Positions 1-5,713 are shown, counted from the first letter of the stretch. The stretch is DNA of 5,713 bases from Ignavibacteriaceae bacterium (GCA_025449775.1 JANWIS010000113.1:1-5713); one strand, 5' to 3'. The notes: generated from the letters alone by a model not told the origin. Numbers and translations: made by a program.

Positions 1-575
1 CATTTGGTTATGAAATTTATGAAGGAGAAATTTTACTAAGCTGGATCACTTCCACCGAAACTAATAACTATGGATTTGAAATTGAAAGATCTTCAAATAC
101 ATCTTTTCAGAATTGGGAAAAGATTGGCTTTGTTTCAGGGAACGGAACATCAACAGAAATAAAATATTATTCTTTTATAGATGAAACCATTAATTCAGGA
201 AAATATTATTACAGGCTGAAGCAAATTGATTTTAATGGATTGTACGAGTATTCAAAAGTTATTGAAGCTGAATTCAATATACCCGGTATTTTTTCGTTGG
301 AACAAAATTATCCCAATCCATTTAACCCGGCTACAAAAATTAAATTCCAGATTCCCGAAAAAGAATTTGTCACTTTAAAAGTTTTTGATGTTTTAGGAAA
401 TGAAGTTGCAGAACTTGTTAATCGGGAACTTTCATCGGGTTCGTACGAGATTGAATTTTCCACAAAAGGATTTATACACGGAGTTTCAACCACAGGATTC
501 GCATCAGGCGTTTACTTTTACCAGCTGAAAGCAGGAACTTTAGTGGAAACAAAAAAGATGATCTTGTCTAAATGA
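1..575 (+). CDS. T9SS-secreted protein, C-terminal part (5' end outside window)
   Basis: Only the last 190 codons are present; the reading frame (first full codon at 3) is open to the left edge, so the protein starts outside the window and its enzymatic or binding part is not visible. Two units can be seen. Positions about 24-275 encode a fibronectin-like beta module (LLSW, STETNNYGFEIER, W..IGFVSGNGTS, YYYRLKQIDFNG, YEYS). Positions about 291-572 encode a T9SS type A sorting domain: the YPNPFNPATKI hallmark, then VFDVLGNEVAELV, SGVYFYQLKAG and the terminal ETKKMILSK. In known T9SS systems this domain directs periplasmic cargo through the outer membrane and is then removed or replaced by a surface anchor. 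A TTG at 240 could be taken as a start, but the conserved module upstream of it shows this would be wrong. The stop is TGA at 573-575. The sorting domain carries an internal 9-codon duplication. The role of the missing N-terminal part is unknown. Confidence 0.9.
   Translation, partial: FGYEIYEGEILLSWITSTETNNYGFEIERSSNTSFQNWEKIGFVSGNGTSTEIKYYSFIDETINSGKYYYRLKQIDFNGLYEYSKVIEAEFNIPGIFSLEQNYPNPFNPATKIKFQIPEKEFVTLKVFDVLGNEVAELVNRELSSGSYEIEFSTKGFIHGVSTTGFASGVYFYQLKAGTLVETKKMILSK
24..572 (+). repeat. C-terminal fibronectin-like + T9SS sorting module, copy 1
   Basis: This segment is homologous to 2368-2886 in the downstream protease gene, and the order of motifs is the same throughout. Two long exact nucleotide matches stand out: 20 nt at 306-325 versus 2647-2666 (over the YPNPFN codons), and 17 nt at 217-233 versus 2558-2574 (over LKQIDF). 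The rest has diverged at DNA level. Such modules are shared by many secreted proteins of this lineage, so this is probably a dispersed cargo-tail family rather than a recent local duplication. Confidence 0.75.
462..515 (+). repeat. 9-codon tandem duplication inside the sorting domain
   Basis: Codons 462-488 read TKGFIHGVS and codons 489-515 read TTGFASGVY, two imperfect copies of the same 9-residue unit with identical spacing of T-x-G-F-x-x-G-V. The protease at 676-2889 has a single copy at the matching place (SNLPSGTYI). The copies differ at many bases, so the duplication is either old or has diverged under weak constraint. It adds about nine residues to the hairpin before the last strands of the sorting domain. 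Confidence 0.65.
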
Positions 576-662
576 TTTAATTAAAATTAATTCGGGTGTT
601 GATAGTTTTATTAAAATTGATGAGTTTTAAATAGTTAAACAAAATCCAACAACAATGCTAAA

Positions 663-668
663 GTGAGG
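663..668 (+). promoter_or_regulatory. ribosome binding site of the S8 protease gene
   Basis: GTGAGG lies 7 nt before the ATG at 676, and its GAGG core matches the anti-Shine-Dalgarno. It supports this ATG as the start, which is also the first codon of a good signal peptide. The rest of the 100-nt gap 576-675 is AT-rich; I see no convincing terminator or promoter in it. Confidence 0.6.
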
Positions 669-675
669 CAAAAGT

Positions 676-2889
676 ATGAAAAAGGTTTTCACTGTTCAGT
701 TTTTTTTATTATTGATCTTTTCCTTCGTCAATGAAACAAAAGCTCAGGATAACCATTCAAAGATTAATCCTTACCTTCAGACTGTACTTCTTGATGCAGC
801 GAGCAATGAATTTGTAAATGTTTATGCAACTTTTACAAAACAATATTCATTCGAGGATTTAAGAGAACAGACTTCTTTTCTTCCGAGAAAGCAAAGACAA
901 AAAGAAGTTGTAAAAATTTTGAGAGAGTATGCTGCAGCACATCAACAAATTGTTCGTAATTATCTTGAATCTGCTAAGAGTCAGAACCAGGTGAGCAAAA
1001 TTGATGTACTATGGGCAGCAAACACAATAGTTTTTTCTGCTGTGCCAGAAGTAATTTATTATTTAGCAGAAAACTTTGAAGAGATAAAAGAGATAAGGTT
1101 TGATCCGGTATTTGATCAAAGTTTGTTGATTGATCCAACAGAAACAACTCAAACAAATTATCCACCAAATCCAGGTGATAATCCTGCACCTCAGCCGGGA
1201 TTAGTATTAATAAATGCACCTGCTGTTTGGGCAGCCGGCGATAGCGGTTCAGGTGTATTGGCAGCGAATCATGATTCCGGTTGTTTCTGGGCTCATCCCG
1301 ATTTAATAAATAATATATGGCATAATCTCGGTGAAGATTTTGATACTGATGGGAAAACTATAGAGTGGAATGGTTCTTCTTGGATATTTGACCCGGGTGA
1401 TGTTAATGGAGTTGATAATGATGCTAACGGATATGTAGATGATTTTTTAGGCTGGGATTTTGAATTTAATGATAACAATCCTGGTCCGAATGGAACCCAT
1501 GGTACAAACACCGCCGGACTTATTTGTGGTGATGGAACAAACGGAACACAAACCGGTGTTGCACCGCGTGCAAAATTAATTAATTGCAGACTCGGTGGAG
1601 AATCTTCGACTTGGTTAGCAATTCAATATTCAGTTGCAGCAGGTGTTGATGTAATAACAAGCTCACACAGTTATAAATGGTATTTCTCTCCTCAACCAAA
1701 TTATCCGATGCACAGGCAATTAACTGATTTTGAATTAGCTGCAGGTGTTGTACATACAAACTCAACAAGTAATGATGGAAACAATCTTGGCAGTGCACCA
1801 ATACCATATAATATTGCCGCACCGGGTAACTCACCGCCTGCATGGATTCATCCCGATCAAACTTTAGTAGGGGGTTTAAGTTCCATAGTAGGTGTAGGAA
1901 ATGTAAATGCAACAACAGATATAATTGTCAGCAGTTCCCCTTACGGACCAGCAGCATGGGAAGATATTCAGGCTATTCATCCAAGTTATCCTTATACCAT
2001 GCCATTAGGTTACCAGGATTATCCTTATGAAACTTTACCCGGTTCCATCGGATTGTTGAAACCGGATGTTTCAGCTCCGGGTAATGGAACAACAACTACG
2101 AATGATGGTGGTGGTTATGCGGGTTTCAGCGGAACATCAGGAGCTACACCGCATGTTTGCGGAACTGTTGCTTTACTTTTATCTGTAAATCCAAATCTTA
2201 CTCCGGCAGATGTAAGTATGATATTGCAGACAACTTCAGTTGAGAAAGGAACACCAGGAAAAGATCCAAGATATGGTGCAGGCAGAATCGATGCATACCA
2301 GGCATACTTAATGGCTTTATCGATGATACCTGTTGAGCTTTCTTCATTTATTGCTTCAGCAAATGAAAATTCTGTTACGTTAAACTGGACTACAGCAACA
2401 GAAACAAATAATTCCGGATATGTGATTGAAAGAAAAACTCCGCTCGACGAAAGATGGAAACAGGTTGGTTTTGTTCCGGGATTTGGAACAACAACCGAGA
2501 GCAAAAGTTACACTTTCAAAGATATAAATCTTGATATGGGTTTATACAGTTATCGGTTGAAGCAAATTGATTTTGATGGAACATTTGAATACAGCAATGA
2601 AGTTTTTGCAGAAGTAAATGCACCGAAGAATTATGTACTTATGCAGAATTATCCCAATCCATTTAATCCAAGTACAACAATTGAGTTTTCAATTCCGCAG
2701 ACAAGCAATGTAATAGTTGAAGTTTACAACATAGTTGGAGAGCTTGTTGCAAGTCTAGTTAACCAAACTCTTGAAGCTGGTTATCATCGTTTGAATTTTA
2801 ACGCTTCCAATCTTCCTTCAGGAACATACATTTACCAATTGAAAGCCAATGGTCATCTTGAAACTAAGAAGATGGTTTTGCTCAAATAG
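676..2889 (+). CDS. secreted subtilisin-like (S8) serine protease with T9SS sorting domain
   Basis: This is a predicted extracellular or cell-surface endopeptidase of 737 aa. Residues 1-23 form a signal peptide (MKK, hydrophobic core to F17, likely cleavage after TKA). Residues about 26-150 look like an I9-type inhibitory propeptide similar in layout to bacillopeptidase F (…NVYATF…, LW-ANTI, EIKEIRFD). The S8 domain spans about 175-545. The triad is visible as Asp200 in HDSG, His275 in THGTNTAG and Ser488 in SGTSGATPHVCG; the likely oxyanion Asn is N366 in TSNDG. An Asp/Asn-rich stretch at 242-270 (DNDANGYVDDFLGWDF) is typical of Bacteroidota S8 proteases and may bind calcium. Four Cys (203, 284, 304, 495) could form disulfides. 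Residues about 552-645 are a fibronectin-like module and 655-737 a T9SS type A sorting domain (YPNPFNPSTTI … ETKKMVLLK). Known S8 biology suggests zymogen processing after export. The substrate is unknown; protein breakdown for nutrition or maturation of other surface proteins are both possible. Confidence 0.93.
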   Translation: MKKVFTVQFFLLLIFSFVNETKAQDNHSKINPYLQTVLLDAASNEFVNVYATFTKQYSFEDLREQTSFLPRKQRQKEVVKILREYAAAHQQIVRNYLESAKSQNQVSKIDVLWAANTIVFSAVPEVIYYLAENFEEIKEIRFDPVFDQSLLIDPTETTQTNYPPNPGDNPAPQPGLVLINAPAVWAAGDSGSGVLAANHDSGCFWAHPDLINNIWHNLGEDFDTDGKTIEWNGSSWIFDPGDVNGVDNDANGYVDDFLGWDFEFNDNNPGPNGTHGTNTAGLICGDGTNGTQTGVAPRAKLINCRLGGESSTWLAIQYSVAAGVDVITSSHSYKWYFSPQPNYPMHRQLTDFELAAGVVHTNSTSNDGNNLGSAPIPYNIAAPGNSPPAWIHPDQTLVGGLSSIVGVGNVNATTDIIVSSSPYGPAAWEDIQAIHPSYPYTMPLGYQDYPYETLPGSIGLLKPDVSAPGNGTTTTNDGGGYAGFSGTSGATPHVCGTVALLLSVNPNLTPADVSMILQTTSVEKGTPGKDPRYGAGRIDAYQAYLMALSMIPVELSSFIASANENSVTLNWTTATETNNSGYVIERKTPLDERWKQVGFVPGFGTTTESKSYTFKDINLDMGLYSYRLKQIDFDGTFEYSNEVFAEVNAPKNYVLMQNYPNPFNPSTTIEFSIPQTSNVIVEVYNIVGELVASLVNQTLEAGYHRLNFNASNLPSGTYIYQLKANGHLETKKMVLLK
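2368..2886 (+). repeat. C-terminal fibronectin-like + T9SS sorting module, copy 2
   Basis: This is the partner of 24-572. Motifs align in order: LNWTTATETNNSGYVIER, W..VGFVPGFGT, YSYRLKQIDFDG, YEYS-like FEYSNEV, YPNPFNP, VYNIVGELVASLV, SGTYIYQLKA, ETKKMVLLK. The exact 20-nt and 17-nt matches are at 2647-2666 and 2558-2574. This copy lacks the 9-codon duplication found in copy 1. Confidence 0.75.
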
Positions 2890-2912
2890 TTTAGTGAAAA
2901 CAACTATTTATC

Positions 2913-2942
2913 AAAAGGTGATCTTCAACGGTCACCTTTTTT
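2913..2942 (+). terminator. intrinsic terminator after the S8 protease
   Basis: An 11-bp stem pairs 2913-2923 with 2930-2940 (AAAAGGTGATC against GGTCACCTTTT, one T-G wobble) around the 6-nt loop TTCAAC. It ends in six T (2937-2942), partly within the stem. It sits 24 nt after the protease stop codon and should end that transcript, separating it from the lapA-like gene. Confidence 0.85.
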
Positions 2943-3011
2943 ATTTCTGTAATTAACACGATTAAAAATTAATTATATTAATTACGTTAAATATTAATCA
3001 ATAGGTTTAAT

Positions 3012-3281
3012 ATGAGATTTAAGCTAATTGTCATTTCACTTCTCTTTTTGCTCTTTGCAATTATTGCAGTACAAAACACCATTTCAACCGAGTTAAAGTT
3101 TTTATTCTGGGCTGTTCAGGCACCTTTAATTATTATGATTCTTGTAATCTTTGTGCTTGGATTGCTAATCGGTTTAGTTTTTTGCAGTTATCATGAAAGG
3201 AAAAAAAAGAAAGAAGAACTTGAAAATCAGAAGAAAAAAGAGGAAAAAGATAACCTTCAAAGTGGAACACCTCTGAAGTGA
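3012..3281 (+). CDS. LapA/DUF1049-type small inner-membrane protein
   Basis: This is an 89-aa protein with two hydrophobic helices, at about residues 4-20 and 38-60, joined by a short loop containing QNT…ELKFLFW and APLIIMI. It ends in a highly charged tail (61-89, HERKKKKEELENQKKKEEK) that may form a short coiled coil. The N-terminal helix, 'QN…v.l.F.fW', 'aPL' and a Gly-rich second helix (LGLLIGLVF) are the pattern of the LapA domain (DUF1049). In E. coli, LapA works with LapB in controlling lipopolysaccharide synthesis through LpxC turnover. No LapB is seen here, so that role should not be assumed. Only a weak AGG (3003-3005) precedes the ATG. The gene sits between the protease terminator and the rimP promoter and is probably transcribed alone. 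Family call fairly sure, function not. Confidence 0.8.
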   Translation: MRFKLIVISLLFLLFAIIAVQNTISTELKFLFWAVQAPLIIMILVIFVLGLLIGLVFCSYHERKKKKEELENQKKKEEKDNLQSGTPLK

Positions 3282-3297
3282 TGGTAAATAAAAGTGC

Positions 3298-3328
3298 TTT
3301 GGTAATTTGATAATTAAGCTTATCTTTG
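3298..3328 (+). promoter_or_regulatory. candidate Bacteroidota-type promoter for rimP-nusA-infB
   Basis: TTTG at 3298-3301 is followed after 19 nt by TATCTTTG at 3321-3328. This matches the -33 TTTG and -7 TAnnTTTG consensus described for the Bacteroidota primary sigma factor, including the usual spacing. Transcription would start near 3333-3336, giving a leader of about 35 nt before the rimP ATG. It lies wholly in the lapA-rimP gap. I found no equally good match upstream of the other genes. Prediction only. Confidence 0.6.
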
Positions 3329-3339
3329 AGTGTTCTTTT

Positions 3340-3361
3340 TCGCCCTTTTTGGGCGATTTTT
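3340..3361 (+). terminator. terminator-like hairpin in the rimP leader
   Basis: A perfect 6-bp GC-rich stem, TCGCCC (3340-3345) with GGGCGA (3351-3356), encloses a TTTTT loop and is followed by TTTTT (3357-3361). This is the form of an intrinsic terminator. It lies downstream of the lapA-like stop codon, so it may end that transcript. It is also downstream of the candidate rimP promoter and only 6 nt before the rimP ATG, so it would form the 5' end of the operon mRNA and could act in attenuation, in translation control or in mRNA protection. Confidence 0.75.
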
Positions 3362-3367
3362 GTTTGT

Positions 3368-3817
3368 ATGAATCATAATTTTGAAAATATCCGTGAAATT
3401 ATTCAACAGGTTGTTGACCACAATCAGTTTTTCCTTATTGATTTTATTGTCAGGGGTTCTGAAAACAGCAGGGTAATAGAAGTATTCATTGACGGTGAAA
3501 AAAATATTTCTGCTGATGAATGTGCTTTAGTGAGCAGGGAAATATGCAGGCAGATTGATGAAACCAGTTTGCTCAAATCTTACAGACTTGATGTTTCTTC
3601 ACCCGGAGTTGACAGACCATTAATTTACCTGAAGCAATTTCCAAAACACATTAACAGAATTTTCGAAATTGAGTTCAGAACATCCGGATCATCATCATCA
3701 TTTAAAGGACGACTGGTTGCAATTGAAGATGATTTGCTGACGTTTCAAGCTGGTAATGAAATAAAGTTAAAACATCAGGATATAATAAAAGCGAAAGTTA
3801 TAGTAAGTTTTAATTAA
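3368..3817 (+). CDS. rimP: ribosome maturation factor RimP
   Basis: This is a 149-aa cytoplasmic protein that assists assembly of the 30S ribosomal subunit. The family signature is clear at residues 72-85: YRLDVSSPGVDRPL. The N-terminal alpha/beta domain (about 1-88) contains VIEVFIDGEKNISADECALVSREI. The C-terminal SH3-like barrel (about 92-148) contains FKGRLVAIEDDLLTF. Length is normal for RimP. I chose the ATG at 3368. The frame is open further upstream to a TTG at 3326, but that extension would translate the promoter end and the hairpin at 3340-3361, and its residues (…LFRPFWAIFVC) are not RimP-like. No Shine-Dalgarno is seen; the 11 nt before ATG are T-rich. It is the first gene of rimP-nusA-infB, an order conserved in many bacteria. 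The stop codon overlaps the nusA ribosome binding site. Confidence 0.95.
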   Translation: MNHNFENIREIIQQVVDHNQFFLIDFIVRGSENSRVIEVFIDGEKNISADECALVSREICRQIDETSLLKSYRLDVSSPGVDRPLIYLKQFPKHINRIFEIEFRTSGSSSSFKGRLVAIEDDLLTFQAGNEIKLKHQDIIKAKVIVSFN

Positions 3818-3822
3818 AGGAG
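3816..3822 (+). promoter_or_regulatory. ribosome binding site of nusA
   Basis: AAAGGAG overlaps the last two bases of the rimP stop codon and lies 10 nt before the nusA ATG at 3833. It is the strongest Shine-Dalgarno in the window and fixes the nusA start. The overlap fits translation of the two genes from one mRNA. Confidence 0.75.
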
Positions 3823-3832
3823 ATCTAATTAA

Positions 3833-5080
3833 ATGAACCGCGAAATAGTTGAATCTTTCGCCGACATGGTGAAGATGAAAGGGATTGATAAAGATGTACT
3901 TGCCGGTATTCTCGAAGAAGTCTTTACCCTTTTAGTAAGAAAAAAATACGGTGAAGAAGCCCGTTGTGATGTTGTTGTTAATATGGATCGCGGCGATATT
4001 GAAATTTATCTTGAAAGAAAAATAGTTGATGAAGTAATCAATCCCGGAACAGAGATAAGCATTGAAGAAGTTAATAAAAAAGGTAATGAAGACAGACTGG
4101 AAGTCGGCGAAGATTATGTTGAAAAATTAGAGCTTGCTTCACTTGGAAGAAGATTAATTATTCTTGCAAAGCAAAGTCTTAATCAAAAAATAAGAGAGAT
4201 CGAAAAAGACATTATTTACAACGAATACAAAGATCTTGTTGGTGAAATAGTTGTCGGGGATATTTACCAGATTAGGAAAAGCGATATACTTATTAATCAC
4301 AATAAGAATGAACTTGTTCTTCCTCGTGATGAGCAGATACCTTATGAAAAATATAAAAAGGGAGAAACAATAAGAGCGATTGTAAAAGAAGTTAGAAAGA
4401 CCGGGAGTGGTCCGCAGATTGTTGTTTCAAGAGCTGATAATATGTTTTTAAGAAGATTGTTCGAGATCGAAATCCCGGAAATTTATGACGGGATAATTGA
4501 GATTAAAGCAATTGCTCGTGAACCCGGAGAAAGAGCAAAAATATCTGTTGAATCTCAGGATGCCCGAATTGATGCAGTTGGTGCTTGTGTAGGTATGAAG
4601 GGAGTAAGAATCCATGCAATCGTAAGAGAACTGAGTAACGAAAATATCGATGTAATAAATTTTACAGACGACCCTACATTATATATCCAGAGATCGCTTG
4701 CACCAGCAAAAATAAAACTGATTGAAGTTGATGAAGAAGCAAAAAAAGCAACTGTTACGGCTGATTCAGATCAGGTTTCATTAATTGTTGGCAGGAATGG
4801 AGTTAATATTCGTCTTGCAATGAAACTTACCGGATTTGAAATAGATGTGTTACGTGAAGAGAAACCTTTCGAAGAGTACGATGAAGATATTGAACTCATT
4901 GATTTAAAAGAAGAGCTTGGTGAAGCAGTTTATGAAACATTAATAAATAACCGATACGATACCGCATTAGAAGTACTTACTGCCGGTCCGGAAAAACTGA
5001 AAGCGATAGAAGGCTTCGATGAAGAAAAAGTTAACAGCATAATTGAATTAATAAAAGCACAATTTGAAGAAGAGGAATAA
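3833..5080 (+). CDS. nusA: transcription termination/antitermination factor NusA
   Basis: This 415-aa protein binds RNA polymerase and nascent RNA, modulating pausing, intrinsic termination and antitermination. Domains in order: N-terminal RNAP-binding domain (about 1-125; IVESFADMVKMKGIDKDVL … LASLGRRLIILAKQSLNQKI); S1 domain (about 133-200; GEIVVGDIYQ … ELVLPRDEQIP … IVVSRA); KH1 (about 203-285; AREPGERAKISVES, DAVGACVGMKGVRI); KH2 (about 290-342; LAPAKIKLIEVDEE, IVGRNGVNIRLAMKLTGFEIDV). A C-terminal helix-hairpin-helix-like segment follows (about 355-411; YDTALEVLTAGPEKLKAIEGFDEEKV). The ACVGM-G-R and VGRNG-N-RLA motifs are diagnostic. It is longer than the short Gram-positive form that stops after KH2 and shorter than the E. 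coli form with two acidic repeats, because it has one such C-terminal unit. Gaps are 15 nt to rimP and 17 nt to infB, so it is an operon member. Confidence 0.97.
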   Translation: MNREIVESFADMVKMKGIDKDVLAGILEEVFTLLVRKKYGEEARCDVVVNMDRGDIEIYLERKIVDEVINPGTEISIEEVNKKGNEDRLEVGEDYVEKLELASLGRRLIILAKQSLNQKIREIEKDIIYNEYKDLVGEIVVGDIYQIRKSDILINHNKNELVLPRDEQIPYEKYKKGETIRAIVKEVRKTGSGPQIVVSRADNMFLRRLFEIEIPEIYDGIIEIKAIAREPGERAKISVESQDARIDAVGACVGMKGVRIHAIVRELSNENIDVINFTDDPTLYIQRSLAPAKIKLIEVDEEAKKATVTADSDQVSLIVGRNGVNIRLAMKLTGFEIDVLREEKPFEEYDEDIELIDLKEELGEAVYETLINNRYDTALEVLTAGPEKLKAIEGFDEEKVNSIIELIKAQFEEEE

Positions 5081-5097
5081 AATCTTAGATTCCATAT

Positions 5098-5713
5098 ATG
5101 GCAGATATTAAAGAAAAAAAGGTAAGAATTTATAAACTTGCTACCGAGTATAACTTGTCGGTAGAAACTCTTGTGGAGTTTTTGAACAGCAAGGGATTTA
5201 AAGTAAAAAATCACATGTCATTGCTTGATGATGACATGATTGAAGCAATAAATTCTAACTATAAAAAAGATATAGAGAAAGCAGAACATCATTACAAGAA
5301 AGTGGCCGAGTTTCAGAAGAAGCGTGCTGAACGTGCAAGTAAGGATGCAAAAGAAGAAGGTAAGGAATTTACGGCCGGAGAGAATACTTCATCTTCGGAG
5401 TCAGGTCAATCAGAATCTATAGAGAAAGCAACTGAAAAAGCTGTTGATGAAGCATCACACAGAAAATCTGCTAAAGAAAATGCTGAAGCAAATTCTCAGG
5501 ATGATTGTGAAGATACATCAGAGTTAAAGACAGCTCAGACAAAAGAAAATATGTTACCCAGACCAAAAGGGTTAAAAGTGGTTGGTAGGATGGAACTAGA
5601 TGAAAAGAGAAAAAAAGAACTGGGTGATAAAGACGTAACAAAACCGCAAGGCGAAACTGCAGAAGGTGCAAAGAAAAAACGTAAACCACGTGTTAGAAAA
5701 AAGAAAGCAGAAA
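5098..5713 (+). CDS. infB: translation initiation factor IF-2, N-terminal part (3' end outside window)
   Basis: There are 205 codons before the right edge and no stop. Residues 8-51 are the IF-2 N-terminal domain: KVRIYKLATEYNLSVETLVE, then FLNSKGFKVKNHMSLLDDDM. Residues about 55-205 are a low-complexity Lys/Glu/Ala linker rich in charged helix (YKKVAEFQKKRAERASKDAK). It contains a short conserved-looking island at 154-168 (PRPKGLKVVGRMELD), similar to the 'vlGkIdL' motif of Bacteroidota IF-2 linkers, and ends in a basic tract KKKRKPRVRKKK (192-203). The GTPase and tRNA-binding domains that bring initiator tRNA to the 30S subunit would lie beyond the window. The ATG at 5098 is the only start in the open frame (stop TAG at 5086-5088). 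No clear Shine-Dalgarno lies in the 17-nt gap after nusA. Identity rests on the N-terminal domain and the operon position. Confidence 0.93.
   Translation, partial: MADIKEKKVRIYKLATEYNLSVETLVEFLNSKGFKVKNHMSLLDDDMIEAINSNYKKDIEKAEHHYKKVAEFQKKRAERASKDAKEEGKEFTAGENTSSSESGQSESIEKATEKAVDEASHRKSAKENAEANSQDDCEDTSELKTAQTKENMLPRPKGLKVVGRMELDEKRKKELGDKDVTKPQGETAEGAKKKRKPRVRKKKAE

Noticed and set aside
240..575. Short stand-alone secreted protein starting at TTG 240
   Set aside because: The frame is open to the left edge and the upstream codons match the conserved module in the protease gene, so 240 is internal.
603..610. TAGTTTTA as a -7 box for the protease gene
   Set aside because: It is one base off the TAnnTTTG pattern and has no TTTG about 19 nt upstream. 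Such matches are common in AT-rich DNA.
1580..1915. 111-codon open frame on the minus strand
   Set aside because: It lies fully inside the S8 domain coding region, has no ribosome binding site of note and no family resemblance.
2115..2504. 129-codon open frame on the minus strand
   Set aside because: It is antisense to the protease catalytic Ser region and the following module, which are strongly conserved on the + strand. Its translation shows no recognisable family.
2967..2983. Inverted repeat AATTAAT-TAT-ATTAATT before the lapA-like gene
   Set aside because: It is pure A/T with only 7 weak pairs and lies in a very AT-rich gap. It could be an operator but is expected by chance.
3002..3009. 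TAGGTTTA as a -7 box for the lapA-like gene
   Set aside because: It lies 2 nt before the ATG, which would place the transcription start inside the gene, and there is no -33 TTTG.
5471..5689. 72-codon open frame on the minus strand
   Set aside because: It is antisense to the infB linker. Its Leu/Phe/Ser-rich protein is simply what Lys/Glu-rich codons give in reverse.
5280..5713. Lys/Glu-rich runs considered as a DNA repeat
   Set aside because: No regular DNA period is seen. This is the normal low-complexity linker of IF-2.

Overview
The window is AT-rich and looks like a chromosome segment from the Ignavibacteria / Bacteroidota–Chlorobi lineage. Three things point there. Two neighbouring proteins end in a type IX secretion system (T9SS) C-terminal sorting domain with the YPNPFNP hallmark. 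Each sorting domain is preceded by the 'TETNN-G-IER … YRLKQIDF-G' fibronectin-like module that is very common in Ignavibacteria. A candidate promoter fits the Bacteroidota TTTG-N19-TAnnTTTG pattern. The lineage call is inferred from motifs, not from a database search.

Layout, all genes on the + strand. (1) Positions 1-575 hold the 3' end of a T9SS-secreted protein whose start lies outside the window. (2) Positions 676-2889 encode a complete 737-aa secreted subtilisin-like (S8) serine protease with signal peptide, propeptide, catalytic domain and the same C-terminal module. A strong intrinsic terminator follows at 2913-2942. (3) Positions 3012-3281 encode a small two-helix LapA/DUF1049-type membrane protein. 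(4) From 3368 to the right edge runs the housekeeping cluster rimP - nusA - infB (infB partial), with gaps of only 15 and 17 nt.

The left half is an export-related accessory region: two T9SS cargo proteins sharing a homologous tail. The right half is the widely conserved transcription/translation operon: RimP (30S maturation), NusA (elongation, pausing, termination) and IF-2 (initiation). The two halves are separated by the terminator and the lapA-like gene.

The most interesting spot is the 86-nt gap before rimP. It contains a good Bacteroidota-type promoter followed at once by a perfect terminator-like hairpin with a T-run, ending only 6 nt before the rimP start codon. The operon therefore appears to begin with a hairpin in a very short leader, or the lapA terminator is embedded in that leader. 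Because the operon encodes NusA, which acts on such hairpins, autoregulation is a reasonable hypothesis. I see no clearly novel multi-gene system, mobile element, CRISPR array, tRNA or rRNA. No gene-free stretch exceeds about 125 nt.
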